DNA of 9,897 nucleotides, taken from NCBI GenBank assembly GCA_023433825.1, contig JAEYTU010000142.1, positions 1 through 9,897 on the forward strand, in the 5' to 3' direction. The notes below the pieces were generated by a model. The model ran no database searches. It saw only the letters and a program-made list of their open reading frames with translations, and was not told where the DNA came from. Both the position numbers and the translations under genes were made by a program. Positions within the stretch are counted from its first letter, which is position 1, and the number at the start of each line of letters is the position of its first letter. Shown here piece after piece: positions 1-8,572 of the stretch. This DNA comes from Planctomycetota bacterium. GTDB lineage: Bacteria > Planctomycetota > UBA1135 > UBA2386.

Positions 1-1242
1 GTCCGCGACTGCCGGTGCGGCGTTGCGCGCGGGTGACGCCGCTGCGTCGCCGTCGTCGCCCGCCGGACCGTGGCACGCAAAGCAGCCGGCAGCGGAGTAG
101 ACCTCGCGGCCGCGCTTCGCGTCGCCGACGGCGGTCGCACCCGTCGCGCCGGAGGCACGGGCCGCGCCGCCCGCCGCCGTCGCGCGCGCGACGAGGAACG
201 CCGCGATGTCGGCGCATTCGTTCCCGTCGAGGCCGAAGTCGGGCATCTGCGTCCACGGGTGCCGCGCCGCCGGCGCCGCGAGGAACTCGGCGAGCGCGCC
301 GGGAAAGAACTTCCGCGCGACGTGCGCGAGCGGAACGCGCGCCGCGTCGGGGTCACCGCCAGGCAGCGTGTGGCACGCGATGCAGCCGAGCTGCGCGAAC
401 CGGATCCCGCCGGCGTTCACGTCGCCTTTGGGGCCCGTTCGCTCGGCCTCCGGTGCGAGCAGGCTGGCGAGGTACGCCGCGACGTCGGCTGCATCGCGCG
501 CGGCCGTCTCACCGTGCAGGACGCGCGGCATCGTCGTCGTCGGGCGCTGGCTCTGCGGGTCGAGGACGTGCGCGCGCAGCCATTCCGCGTCGACACGCGA
601 CCCGATGCCACCGAGGCGCGGCGCCGTCGCGGCCAGTTCGGCCATTCCGTCCGTCGGCGCCCCGGCGTGGCACGCCGCGCACCGGTACTCGGCGAACGCC
701 GCGCGACCCGCGCGCAGCACGTGCGACGCGGCGAGTTCGGCGTTCGGTGTGTGGCGCAGCAGCGCCGGCGGGATCGGCTCGAAGCCGAAACTCGGCGCCG
801 ACCAGAGCAGCCGCAGTGCACCACTGCCGTCGGCACGGCTGTCGAACCGCAGCACGAACGGGACGAGGCCCTGCGCCAGCCGCGTCGGACTGCTCGCGGT
901 GCGCTGCGCCGTCGCATGGTCGCCGTCGAGCACGACCTTGCCGCCGAGTTCGAGCACGACCTTGCCGACGCCGTCGAACGCGAACGTGAACCGATCGCGC
1001 AGCTCGACGTCGAGCTGACCTTCGAACGTCGCACGGAACGCGCCCGGCGGCACGAAGGCCGACGGCGCGTCACCGTTCGCGACGGCGAGCGCGGCGAGTC
1101 GCGAGACCGTGACGTCGGCTTCGACGCCCTCGCGCTCGATCCGCAGGACGAGTCCCTGCGCATCGGCGCGCGGACTCGACGGGACGAACGACAGCAGCGG
1201 CAGCGGCAGCGCCGTCATGCACCCGACGACGAGCTTCTTCAT
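1..1242 (-). CDS. Secreted PA14-domain multihaem cytochrome c protein (3' end outside the window)
   Basis: Read on the reverse strand, an open frame starts with ATG at 1242 and stays open to base 1, giving 414 residues with no stop, so the C-terminus is missing. Residues 1-29 look like a Sec signal peptide (basic MKK, hydrophobic core, ADAQ near the cleavage site). Residues about 30-164 resemble a PA14-type beta domain, ending in the typical LLWSAPSF..EPIP segment. Three c-type haem attachment motifs follow: CAACH at 188-192, CIACH at 287-291 and CFACH at 387-391. M238 (TTTMPR) and M333 (TQMPDF) are plausible axial ligands for the first two haems. The likely role is periplasmic electron transfer; partner and substrate are unknown. 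It starts 17 bp after the stop of the upstream propeller gene, with GAAGG four bases before the ATG, so it is probably co-transcribed and possibly translationally coupled. PA14 plus cytochrome c fusions are common in Planctomycetota and Verrucomicrobia. More haem domains may lie beyond the edge. Confidence 0.88.
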   Translation of the reverse strand, partial: MKKLVVGCMTALPLPLLSFVPSSPRADAQGLVLRIEREGVEADVTVSRLAALAVANGDAPSAFVPPGAFRATFEGQLDVELRDRFTFAFDGVGKVVLELGGKVVLDGDHATAQRTASSPTRLAQGLVPFVLRFDSRADGSGALRLLWSAPSFGFEPIPPALLRHTPNAELAASHVLRAGRAAFAEYRCAACHAGAPTDGMAELAATAPRLGGIGSRVDAEWLRAHVLDPQSQRPTTTMPRVLHGETAARDAADVAAYLASLLAPEAERTGPKGDVNAGGIRFAQLGCIACHTLPGGDPDAARVPLAHVARKFFPGALAEFLAAPAARHPWTQMPDFGLDGNECADIAAFLVARATAAGGAARASGATGATAVGDAKRGREVYSAAGCFACHGPAGDDGDAAASPARNAAPAVAD

Positions 1243-1259
1243 TCGACCTTCGGGTCGCT

Positions 1260-4166
1260 TCATCCGTCCTTCGGAATCCGATGGATGGTCAGGTGGATGT
1301 CGTGCTTCATCGGCTCGCCGTCGAGCGCGTCGATGTTCATCGACACCTTCATCTGCATGCACGGCACCATGTCGGTCAGCGCGATGCGCACCGACCGGCG
1401 GTCCTGCGCGACCGTCACCGATGCGATCTGCACGACGTCGTGCTGACGAACCTCGTTGCCGAGCTTCGCGATCTCCTCCGGGGTCGGCGGTTGCCGCACC
1501 GACACCTCCGGCGATCCGTAGCGCTGCGACCAGTCGTAGTTCCACATCTCGACGCGCCAGTTCGCCGGATCGGCGGCGACCTCGGCGTCGATCGGATCGG
1601 TGAACGCGATCTCCAATCCACCGGCGACGACGTTGCACGACGTCGGCATCCGGACCGGCTTGCCGGTGAAGCGCACGCGCTGGAACGCCGTGTCGCGCGC
1701 GGCGCGCGTCTGCCAGCCCTTGAAGCCGACGACGTAGAGCTGGCCGTCGGACGCGTGGAAGCGGCCGCGCATCAAGCTCGACGCGAAACTCGTGTCGAAG
1801 CGGACGACGCCGCCTTGGACGATCCCGTCGATCTCCTGGACGAAGACCTCGTACAGCTCGCACTGGCCGTAGCTGAGGTGCAGCAGCCGGTTCTCGAACG
1901 GACCCCACTTGCCGCTCGTGACCCAGACCTGCCCGCCGCTGGAGTTGTCGACGTTCATCGGAAGCCAGCACAGCGGCGGGTCGTAGGTCGTCGGCTTCGG
2001 ATCGCGGTGCGACGTGTCGACGCAACCGTGGAAGCCACCCTCTTTGACCCAGTTCAGCCGGCAGGTCGGCATCCAACTCCCTTCGTTGTCGCCGGTCGTC
2101 AACTGACCGGTCGGCGAGATCCCGATCCCGTTCGGTGCGCGGAACCCGGTCGCGTAGGTCTCGATCTTCGAGCCGTCCTTGCTGACCTTCAGGATCGCGC
2201 CGTGGTGCGGAAGGATGCGGTCGAAGCCGCGGCCGCCGGGACGGACGGGGCCGGCCTTGCTGAAGTAGAAGTTGCCGTCGCGATCGGTCTGCAGATCGAA
2301 CGCGTACTCGTGGAAGTTGCGCGTGACGAACACGTCGTGGTTGAAGACCTCGTAGTGCTCGGCCTCGCCGTCGCCGTTGCGGTCGTGCAGCCGCGTGATC
2401 CCGTCGCGTCCCAGCACGTGGACGACGTCGCCGACGATCCGCAGCCCGAGTGGCTCGTAGAGGCCAGTTGCGAAACGCTTCCACTTCAAGTTCGCGAGCG
2501 AGGCGTCGATCCCGCTGACGACGAAGACGTCGCCGCTCCACGTCGAGACCGCGGCGCGGCCGTCGGCGAAGAAGTCGAAGGCGCCGATGCGCATCCACGA
2601 CTTCCATGGGTTGTCCTCGGGGACCGTCAGCGTGTCGACGACGTAGGCGGCGTCGTCCTTCGCGCGCACGCCGCGTGTCTCGACCGGTCCGCCCCAGCGC
2701 GGCGTGTCCTTGCGGGTCAGCACGCCGACGTCCTCCGCCGACGGCGAGATCGCGATCTCGCGGCGAAGGTTCTCGAGCTTCGCCTCCTGCGCGGCGCCGA
2801 GCGCGAGCTTGACGCGCGTTCCGGCCGGTCCGGGTTGGACGACGAGGACGACGCGCCCGCCTTCGGCCGAAGCGAGCTGGATGCCGTCGCCCGGCTTGAC
2901 CAGCGCGACGACGCGCGCCGGCGGCGGTTCCTGCGGCTTCGTCGCGCGCGGATGGTCGCTGCCGAACACGTCGATCTCGGTGAAGAACGTTCCGTCGCCG
3001 GGTTCGGCACGCGAGACGAACAGCAGATGGCGGAACGTGCCGAGCGGCCGTTGGTCCGGATCGGCGATCGCGACGGCGTGCTTGCCGCCGGCGCCGAGCG
3101 AGCGCGTGTCGGCGTCGGCGATCCGCGTCCAGCCGTCGGCCGTCGGATCTTCGCCCTTCGCGGTCGGCGCCGTCGCGGCGTCGCTGCCGAACACCGAGAC
3201 GTCGATCGCGGCGCGGTGGTCGCGGTGCCAGGAATAGAGGTGAAGACGACCGATCGACTCCGGCTTGCCGAGGTCGAGCGTGAACCGCGCCTCCTTGCCG
3301 TCGAACCAGACGTTGCGATCGAGGTCGTCGTCGTTGCGCGCCGTCGCACCGTCGTTCAGCCGCGGCAGCGAGCCGTCGACGGCGCCAGCGCGCGCGTGCG
3401 GCGCTGCGAACCCGTCGACGACACGAAACGCGACGCCGCTGCGCTGCGCGAGATCGTCACGCGCCGGCGCGCCGATCCGCAGCCCGGGGAAGCCGTCGGT
3501 CCCACGTTCGAGCACGACGCGCTCGGGCTTGCGCACCGGCTCGCGCCACGTCCACAGACCGTGTGCGTCCTTCGCCGGTTCGAGCGCGGCGCCATTCGAG
3601 TCGCCGACGACCAACGTCAGCGGCCGACTGCGCGCGCCGAACTCCAGCGTGCGCGTCGCGAACGGTGTCTCGGCACTCTCGAGCGCGAACGTCTCCAGGA
3701 CGTCGACGCCCTCGATCTGGTACCGCAGCACGACGCGGTCGCCGCTCAGGTGCAGCCCCTGCCACCGGCCGTGTTCCCGCGGCATCGAGCCGTAGCCGGC
3801 CGGGCGCGGGTCGGTGAACGCGCCACCGATCGCCGCGCCGGCGATCGGCGCCGTTCCCTGGATCTGGCGGCCCGCCGGACGCGAGCACGGGCCGTGCGCG
3901 CCATCGAATGTCGTGCCGCGCAGCTGCAGGAACCGCCCGCCGTCCCAGATCGCCGCGACACGCAGCAGCTCGGTGTCGAACAGCACCCCGCCCTCGTTGG
4001 CGAGCCGGATCGCGACCCCCTTCAGCGCGATGTTCCGCTCCGGCCACTGCGCCTCGACCGTCGCCGACAGAAATGGTCCGTAGTCCATCTCGTTCCAGCG
4101 TTGTCGCGTCTGCGCGACGAGGGGTGCGGCGACGAGGAACGAGAGCAGGGCGATGCGTGTCTGCAT
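1260..4166 (-). CDS. Exported DUF6797 / discoidin-like / beta-propeller protein, PVC type
   Basis: A 968-residue protein, ATG at 4166 and TGA at 1260-1262. Residues 1-19 form a signal peptide (MQTRIALLSFLVAAPLVAQ). Residues about 25-115 match the DUF6797 pattern: MDYGPFLSATVE, NIALKGVAIRL, then a FDTELLRVAAIW stretch. Residues about 285-402 look like a discoidin / F5-8 type C beta-sandwich (FTLDLGKPESIGRLHLYSW to FFTEIDVFGSD) and may bind carbohydrate. Residues about 520-830 carry repeated propeller blades related to glucose/sorbosone dehydrogenase-like folds (DFFADGRAAVSTWSGDVF, GFRAPNGIGISPTGQLTTGDNEG). Residues about 835-968 are a C-terminal beta domain with the family's WNYDWSQRYGS segment. 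Related proteins often have cytochrome c domains in the same chain; here no CxxCH is present and the haems are on the next gene. The likely role is a periplasmic sugar- or polymer-related oxidoreductase component. Family assignment is strong; the catalytic role is inference, and I saw no verified PQQ site. No clear Shine-Dalgarno precedes the start. Confidence 0.9.
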   Translation of the reverse strand: MQTRIALLSFLVAAPLVAQTRQRWNEMDYGPFLSATVEAQWPERNIALKGVAIRLANEGGVLFDTELLRVAAIWDGGRFLQLRGTTFDGAHGPCSRPAGRQIQGTAPIAGAAIGGAFTDPRPAGYGSMPREHGRWQGLHLSGDRVVLRYQIEGVDVLETFALESAETPFATRTLEFGARSRPLTLVVGDSNGAALEPAKDAHGLWTWREPVRKPERVVLERGTDGFPGLRIGAPARDDLAQRSGVAFRVVDGFAAPHARAGAVDGSLPRLNDGATARNDDDLDRNVWFDGKEARFTLDLGKPESIGRLHLYSWHRDHRAAIDVSVFGSDAATAPTAKGEDPTADGWTRIADADTRSLGAGGKHAVAIADPDQRPLGTFRHLLFVSRAEPGDGTFFTEIDVFGSDHPRATKPQEPPPARVVALVKPGDGIQLASAEGGRVVLVVQPGPAGTRVKLALGAAQEAKLENLRREIAISPSAEDVGVLTRKDTPRWGGPVETRGVRAKDDAAYVVDTLTVPEDNPWKSWMRIGAFDFFADGRAAVSTWSGDVFVVSGIDASLANLKWKRFATGLYEPLGLRIVGDVVHVLGRDGITRLHDRNGDGEAEHYEVFNHDVFVTRNFHEYAFDLQTDRDGNFYFSKAGPVRPGGRGFDRILPHHGAILKVSKDGSKIETYATGFRAPNGIGISPTGQLTTGDNEGSWMPTCRLNWVKEGGFHGCVDTSHRDPKPTTYDPPLCWLPMNVDNSSGGQVWVTSGKWGPFENRLLHLSYGQCELYEVFVQEIDGIVQGGVVRFDTSFASSLMRGRFHASDGQLYVVGFKGWQTRAARDTAFQRVRFTGKPVRMPTSCNVVAGGLEIAFTDPIDAEVAADPANWRVEMWNYDWSQRYGSPEVSVRQPPTPEEIAKLGNEVRQHDVVQIASVTVAQDRRSVRIALTDMVPCMQMKVSMNIDALDGEPMKHDIHLTIHRIPKDG

Positions 4167-4267
4167 GAATGGGCTGCTTCGGTGGCTTGCGAGCGCGCGG
4201 ATGCTAACCGCGGTGCGTCGCCGCGAAGCGTCTCGACCTCCGTCGATTCGGCTACTCTCCGTCGCTC
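4167..4267. promoter_or_regulatory. Divergent intergenic region, probable promoters for both flanking genes
   Basis: These 101 bases separate the starts of the leftward propeller gene and the rightward SirB1-like gene, so promoters for both must lie here or inside the genes. On the plus strand, TACTCT at 4253-4258 is a weak -10-like hexamer. If used, transcription would begin close to the ATG at 4268, giving a leaderless or nearly leaderless message, which fits the lack of a Shine-Dalgarno there. On the minus strand, TAGCAT (4206 to 4201) is a possible -10 about 34 bases before that start. No convincing -35 partner was found for either. No operator-like palindrome was recognised. Confidence 0.3.
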
Positions 4268-4963
4268 ATGGCGACCCCCGTCCACTGTCGCCCGCAGGCG
4301 TACGACGCGTTTCGAGCAGCGGTGCCGATCCTCGAGTCCGAGGTCGGTCTGATCGAAGCCGCGGTCGCGATCGCAATGCACGAACTGCCGACCGCCGCCG
4401 CCAGCGACGTCGTGCAGCGGATCGACGCTCTCGCAACGGACATCGAGACGCGCGTCCGCGGTTGTCAGCGGCAAGCACGACTGGCGCACGCCCACGTCGT
4501 CCTGTTCGACGAACTCGGCTTTCGCGGCGACAGCGACGACTACCTGCACAGCCGCAGCAGCTACCTGCCGGCGACGATCGTCACGCGGCGCGGCCTGCCG
4601 ATCACACTCGTGCTGCTCTACAAGCTCGTCCTCGCGCGGCTCGACGTGCCGGTGCTCGGGATCTCGGCGCCCGGTCACTTCCTCGCGTGGGTCGACGGCG
4701 ACGGCGCGCCGATGATCGTCGACCCGTTCGCAGGTGGCGCCGTGCTGACGAAGGAGGACGCGTTCCGACGGATCGAACAAGTGACCGGCTCCCGCGTGCC
4801 GCGTTCGGACGAACTGCTGCGACCCGCGTCGCACCGCCAGTGGATCGCGCGGATTCTGCGCAACCTGCAAGCCTGCTTCACGCGGACGACCCGAGTTGCC
4901 GATGTCGGCGCGATGCTGGAACTCGCCGCGCTGCTCGAAGCGGACGACGACGCGTCGGTCTGA
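4268..4963 (+). CDS. SirB1-type transglutaminase-like protein
   Basis: A 231-residue soluble protein without signal peptide or membrane segment. The diagnostic block is residues 96-118 (RSSYLPATIVTRRGLPITL and on to LLY), followed by PGHFL at 135-139 and IVDPFAGG at 150-157. This is the signature of the Transglut_core2 / SirB1 (YchA, UPF0162) family. H137 and D152 occupy the places of the transglutaminase-fold His and Asp. The nucleophilic Cys expected in true transglutaminases is not visible before the PITLVLLY helix, as is usual in this family, so enzymatic activity is uncertain. The C-terminal helix RILRNLQACF also fits the family. At 231 residues it is somewhat shorter than members with a TPR-like tail. 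ATG at 4268 is the natural start; no Shine-Dalgarno is evident. It reads in the same direction as the sensor kinase 117 bp downstream. The cellular role of the family is poorly known. Confidence 0.86.
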   Translation: MATPVHCRPQAYDAFRAAVPILESEVGLIEAAVAIAMHELPTAAASDVVQRIDALATDIETRVRGCQRQARLAHAHVVLFDELGFRGDSDDYLHSRSSYLPATIVTRRGLPITLVLLYKLVLARLDVPVLGISAPGHFLAWVDGDGAPMIVDPFAGGAVLTKEDAFRRIEQVTGSRVPRSDELLRPASHRQWIARILRNLQACFTRTTRVADVGAMLELAALLEADDDASV

Positions 4964-5080
4964 CGTCGCTGTCATCGGAGTCTCTGTCGGGCGTTGCGGG
5001 ATTTCCCTGCGCCCCGCAAAGCCGAACCGGCGCCGCGGCCGATCCAGGACTCTCGTGCCGCGCGCCGCGGCTGCTCGCGA

Positions 5081-8000
5081 ATGCCCTCAACGAACGACAC
5101 CGAGACCCGAACCCGCGCGCCTTCGTCCGACGGCACGGCCGTGACCGGTGCCGGTCCGAACGCGGCGGCGTCGTCGGATCTGCTCGCGACCGGGTGGTCG
5201 CTGCGCAGCTCGTATCTGCTCGTCCTCGCGATCGTCGGCCTGTTGTCGCTCGTGCAGTTCGGCCTCGCGCACAGCGCGGCCGGGATCGCCGGTCGGGACG
5301 CTGCCGTCGTCAATCTCGCCGGTCGGCAGCGGATGCTCGCCGAGCGAATGGCGCGACTGGTGACCGAGATCCGGGCCGCGCGCGAGCTGCCGGCGACGAC
5401 CGGCGCGCTGATCGACACGTGTGACGCGTGGCGAAACGTCGGCGCTGCGCTGCGCGAAGGCGACCCGGTCCTCGACGTCCCGGCGCCGACGGTTCCGGCC
5501 GTCGTCGCGCTGCTCCGGCGGCTGCAGCCGCTGCAGGACGAGTTGCACGCGGAGATCGAACAGTTCGTCGGACTCGTCGCCGGCGGCGATCGGGACGCGA
5601 TCGAACGTTCGGGAACGGCCGTGCGAGACCACGTCGTCGCGTTCGTGCGGCTGCAGGACGAAGCGGTTTCCGCGCTCGAGAGTGCCTCGCGTCGGCGACT
5701 GGACGCGCTCGGCAGCGACGAGATCTGGCTGTTCGCCATCGTCCTTCTGACGCTCGCGGTCGGCGGACTCCTGGTGTTCGAGCCGCTCGTCCGGCGCCAG
5801 CGTCGCCAACGCGAGCAGCACGCCCGGATGCTCTGCGAGCTGCGTGTGCTCGGTGACTCGTTGGCCCACCTGACCGACGGCATTGCGCTCGTCGCCGAGG
5901 ACGGAACGATCCGCTACGCGAACGATGCGCTGGTCCAATGGCTCGGCCGCAGCGGCACGCTCGGCACGACGACGATCACCGACCTCGCAACGCGGCTGGC
6001 CGCGGATCGGTCGTGCGTCGATCGGCTGACGTCGGCGTTGCGCACCGGCACGGCGTGCCGCGAGCGCGTGCGAACCGGGACGCTCGGCGCGCGACAGTGC
6101 ACCCAGATCGAGCTTAAACCGTCGCGCGTCGACCCTGCGGGCGGTGCAGGCAACGCGGGTGCACTGCTGCTCGTGACCGACGCGACCGAACGCGATGCGA
6201 TCGAGCAGCGGCTCGCGCGGAGCGAGGAGCGGCTGCGAATCGCGAACGCGTCCGGCGAGATCGGCGTGTTCGAGTGGAGCGTGCCGGACGACTTGCTGGT
6301 CTGGGACGAGACGATGTTCCGGATCTACGGGGTCGACCCGAACGCCTTCGGCTCGGCCTACGACGCATGGCGGAGCTGTGTCGTCGAGGCCGATCGCCAA
6401 GCCGCGGAGACGGATCTGCAGAACGCGCTGCGCGACGGCACCGAGTTCCGCAGCGAGTTCCGCATTCGCCGTCCGATCGACGGCGAACTGCGCTACGTGC
6501 AGGCCGAGGCGTCGGTGCTGCGCGCGACGGATGGATCCTCGGTGCGGCTCGTCGGTGTCAACGTCGACGTGACCGAACGACGCGCGGCGGAGAACGAGCT
6601 GCGGCGCAGCCGAGAGCAGCTGCAACTCGTCGTCGACGGCGCCGCGCTCGGCACGTGGGACTGGAACGTGCAGACCGGCGAGATCGACTTCAACGACCGC
6701 TGGGTGACGATGCTCGGCTACGCGCCGGGCGAGCTGGTGCCGCACGTCAGCACGTGGGAGAGCCTGATCCACCCCGACGACGACGAACGGACGCGCCGCG
6801 TGCTCGGCGCGCACGTCGCCGGCCACACGGTCGAGTACCGAACCGAGTACCGGTTGCGCGCGAAGGACGGCTCGTGGGTCTGGGTGCTCGACTGCGGTCG
6901 GGTCTACGAGTGGGACGCTGCCGGGAACGCGGTCCGCGCGGCCGGCATCCACTTGGACGTCACCGACCGTCGCAGCATCGAGGAGTGCCTGCGACGCAGT
7001 GAAGACCTGCTGGCCGAGACCGGGCGCATCGCGCGGATCGGTGGCTTCGAACTCGACGCCGAGACGCGGACGCCGCTCTGGAGCGAGGAGGTCTATCGGA
7101 TCCACGAGATCCCGTCCGATCGCAGGCCGGATCTGTCGTCGGCGCTCGACCACTACCCGGGGGAAGCGCGCAATCAGATCGCACGGGCCGTCGAACGCGC
7201 GCTGAGCGCGGCCGAGCCGTACGACCTGGAGTTGCCGTTCGTGACCGCGAAGGGCACGCCGCTGTGGGTCCGCACGATCGGCCGACCGGTCGTCCGCGAC
7301 GGGCGCGTCGTGCGCGTTCACGGGACGTTCCAGGACGTGACCGATCGGCGCGTCGCGGCCGACGAGCTGAAGCACGCGCTGCTCGCGGCCGAAGCGGCGT
7401 CGCGCGCGAAGAGCGAGTTCCTGGCGAACATGAGCCACGAGATCCGGACGCCGATGACGGCGATCCTCGGATACGTCGATCTGCTGGCCGAGTCGCCCGA
7501 CGCGACGGCCCAGCAGGACTACATCACGACGATCCGGCGCAACGGTGACCACCTGCTGCGCGTGCTGAACGACATCCTCGACCTGTCGAAGATCGAGGCC
7601 GGTCGAATGGAGATCGAGCGGATCCAAGTCGCGCCGGCCGAGTTTGCGGCCGAGGTCGTCGACCTGATGGGGATGCGCGCGCACGGCAAGGGCCTGACGC
7701 TCGACGTCGTCTGTCGTGGGGAGTTGCCGGCGACGATCGCGACCGACCCGACGCGGTTGCGACAGATCCTGCTGAACCTGATCGGCAACGCGATCAAGTT
7801 CACCGAGCATGGCGGCGTCCGGTTGGAGGTCTTCCTCGCCGCGCACGACGGCACGCAGGGGATGCTCGGGTTCCGCGTCGTCGACACCGGCATCGGCATG
7901 ACCGAAGACCAGGTCGCCGCGTTGTTCCGCCCGTTCACGCAGGCCGACACGAGCACGACGCGGCGCTTCGGTGGAACGGGACTCGGACTGACGATCAGCC

Positions 8001-8572
8001 GAAGGTTCGCGCAGATGCTCGGCGGCGACATCGACCTGCACAGCGTGCCGGGCGTCGGGAGCACGTTCACGGTCACGGTGGCGACGGGTGATCTGACTCG
8101 CGTGCCGATCGAAGCCGCGGCGTATCTCGGACGCAGCGCGCGTGGGGGCGCGCGGCCGACGGCGCGCGACGAGGCGCCGACGTTGTCCGGCCGGATCCTG
8201 CTCGCCGAGGACGGCCCCGACAATCAGCGGTTGATCGCGCATGTCCTGCGTCGTGCCGGCGCGGACGTCACGGTGGTCGCCGATGGGCGGCAGGCCGTCG
8301 ATCGCGTGTTGGCCGAAAGTGCCGGGTTCGACCTCGTCCTGATGGACATGCAGATGCCGGAACTCGACGGCTACGCGGCGACGCAGGAACTGCGCGAACG
8401 CGGGTGTCAGGTCCCGGTCGTCGCGTTGACGGCGCATGCGATGACCGGCGATCGCGAGCGGTGTCTGCTGGCCGGATGCAACGGGTATGCGACGAAGCCG
8501 ATCGATCGGAATGCGTTGATCGGGGTCTGTGCGGAGTGGTTGAAGTCGAAGCCCGCGGTGAACGGGGACTGA
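5081..8572 (+). CDS. Membrane-bound hybrid sensor histidine kinase: PilJ/NarX-like input, four PAS-like domains, receiver
   Basis: A 1163-residue protein counted from the ATG at 5081 (MPSTNDTETR); an in-frame TTG at 4994 would add 29 residues but gives an unconvincing N-terminus. Membrane segments lie at about 43-64 and 215-235, enclosing a periplasmic helical domain of about 150 residues. Its motif NLAGRQRMLAERMARL (78-93) is the hallmark of the type IV pili chemotaxis transducer N-terminal domain, also seen in NarX-like sensors. Cytoplasmic PAS-like modules follow at about 255-370, 384-506, 511-638 and 640-765; the second to fourth are PAS_3-like and end in DVTERR / DVTDRR. The kinase core has H786 in NMSHEIRTPM (HisKA), N903 in the N box, DTGIGM from 935 and GGTGLGL at 964-970. 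The receiver (about 1038-1150) has E1043/D1044, phospho-acceptor D1089 in LMDMQMPELDG and K1139, so all key residues are intact. No HAMP, Hpt or output domain is seen, so phosphate must pass to an unlinked partner. The ligand is unknown. Confidence 0.93.
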   Translation: MPSTNDTETRTRAPSSDGTAVTGAGPNAAASSDLLATGWSLRSSYLLVLAIVGLLSLVQFGLAHSAAGIAGRDAAVVNLAGRQRMLAERMARLVTEIRAARELPATTGALIDTCDAWRNVGAALREGDPVLDVPAPTVPAVVALLRRLQPLQDELHAEIEQFVGLVAGGDRDAIERSGTAVRDHVVAFVRLQDEAVSALESASRRRLDALGSDEIWLFAIVLLTLAVGGLLVFEPLVRRQRRQREQHARMLCELRVLGDSLAHLTDGIALVAEDGTIRYANDALVQWLGRSGTLGTTTITDLATRLAADRSCVDRLTSALRTGTACRERVRTGTLGARQCTQIELKPSRVDPAGGAGNAGALLLVTDATERDAIEQRLARSEERLRIANASGEIGVFEWSVPDDLLVWDETMFRIYGVDPNAFGSAYDAWRSCVVEADRQAAETDLQNALRDGTEFRSEFRIRRPIDGELRYVQAEASVLRATDGSSVRLVGVNVDVTERRAAENELRRSREQLQLVVDGAALGTWDWNVQTGEIDFNDRWVTMLGYAPGELVPHVSTWESLIHPDDDERTRRVLGAHVAGHTVEYRTEYRLRAKDGSWVWVLDCGRVYEWDAAGNAVRAAGIHLDVTDRRSIEECLRRSEDLLAETGRIARIGGFELDAETRTPLWSEEVYRIHEIPSDRRPDLSSALDHYPGEARNQIARAVERALSAAEPYDLELPFVTAKGTPLWVRTIGRPVVRDGRVVRVHGTFQDVTDRRVAADELKHALLAAEAASRAKSEFLANMSHEIRTPMTAILGYVDLLAESPDATAQQDYITTIRRNGDHLLRVLNDILDLSKIEAGRMEIERIQVAPAEFAAEVVDLMGMRAHGKGLTLDVVCRGELPATIATDPTRLRQILLNLIGNAIKFTEHGGVRLEVFLAAHDGTQGMLGFRVVDTGIGMTEDQVAALFRPFTQADTSTTRRFGGTGLGLTISRRFAQMLGGDIDLHSVPGVGSTFTVTVATGDLTRVPIEAAAYLGRSARGGARPTARDEAPTLSGRILLAEDGPDNQRLIAHVLRRAGADVTVVADGRQAVDRVLAESAGFDLVLMDMQMPELDGYAATQELRERGCQVPVVALTAHAMTGDRERCLLAGCNGYATKPIDRNALIGVCAEWLKSKPAVNGD

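Noticed and set aside
417..1163. Minus-strand 248-codon open frame inside the cytochrome gene
   Set aside because: It is in a different frame from the PA14 / cytochrome gene, is Arg/Ser rich, and has no recognisable domain.
70..1446. Plus-strand open frames of up to 458 codons across the cytochrome gene
   Set aside because: They are Arg-rich low-complexity translations. The minus strand carries a signal peptide and three CxxCH motifs in one uninterrupted frame.
1281..4352. Plus-strand open frame of 1023 codons opposite the propeller gene
   Set aside because: Its translation is a low-complexity run of Arg, Asp, Val and Ala with no domain signature, as expected antisense to a GC-rich gene. 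The minus-strand frame has a signal peptide and recognisable domains.
4994..5080. TTG-initiated N-terminal extension of the sensor kinase
   Set aside because: The 29 added residues are Arg/Pro/Ala rich and look like translated intergenic DNA. ATG at 5081 gives a normal short cytoplasmic tail before the first membrane segment.
5087..8437. Minus-strand open frame of 1116 codons opposite the sensor kinase
   Set aside because: It is rich in Arg, Asp, Val and Gln without motifs, while the plus strand encodes an unmistakable kinase with all key residues. It is a codon-bias shadow.
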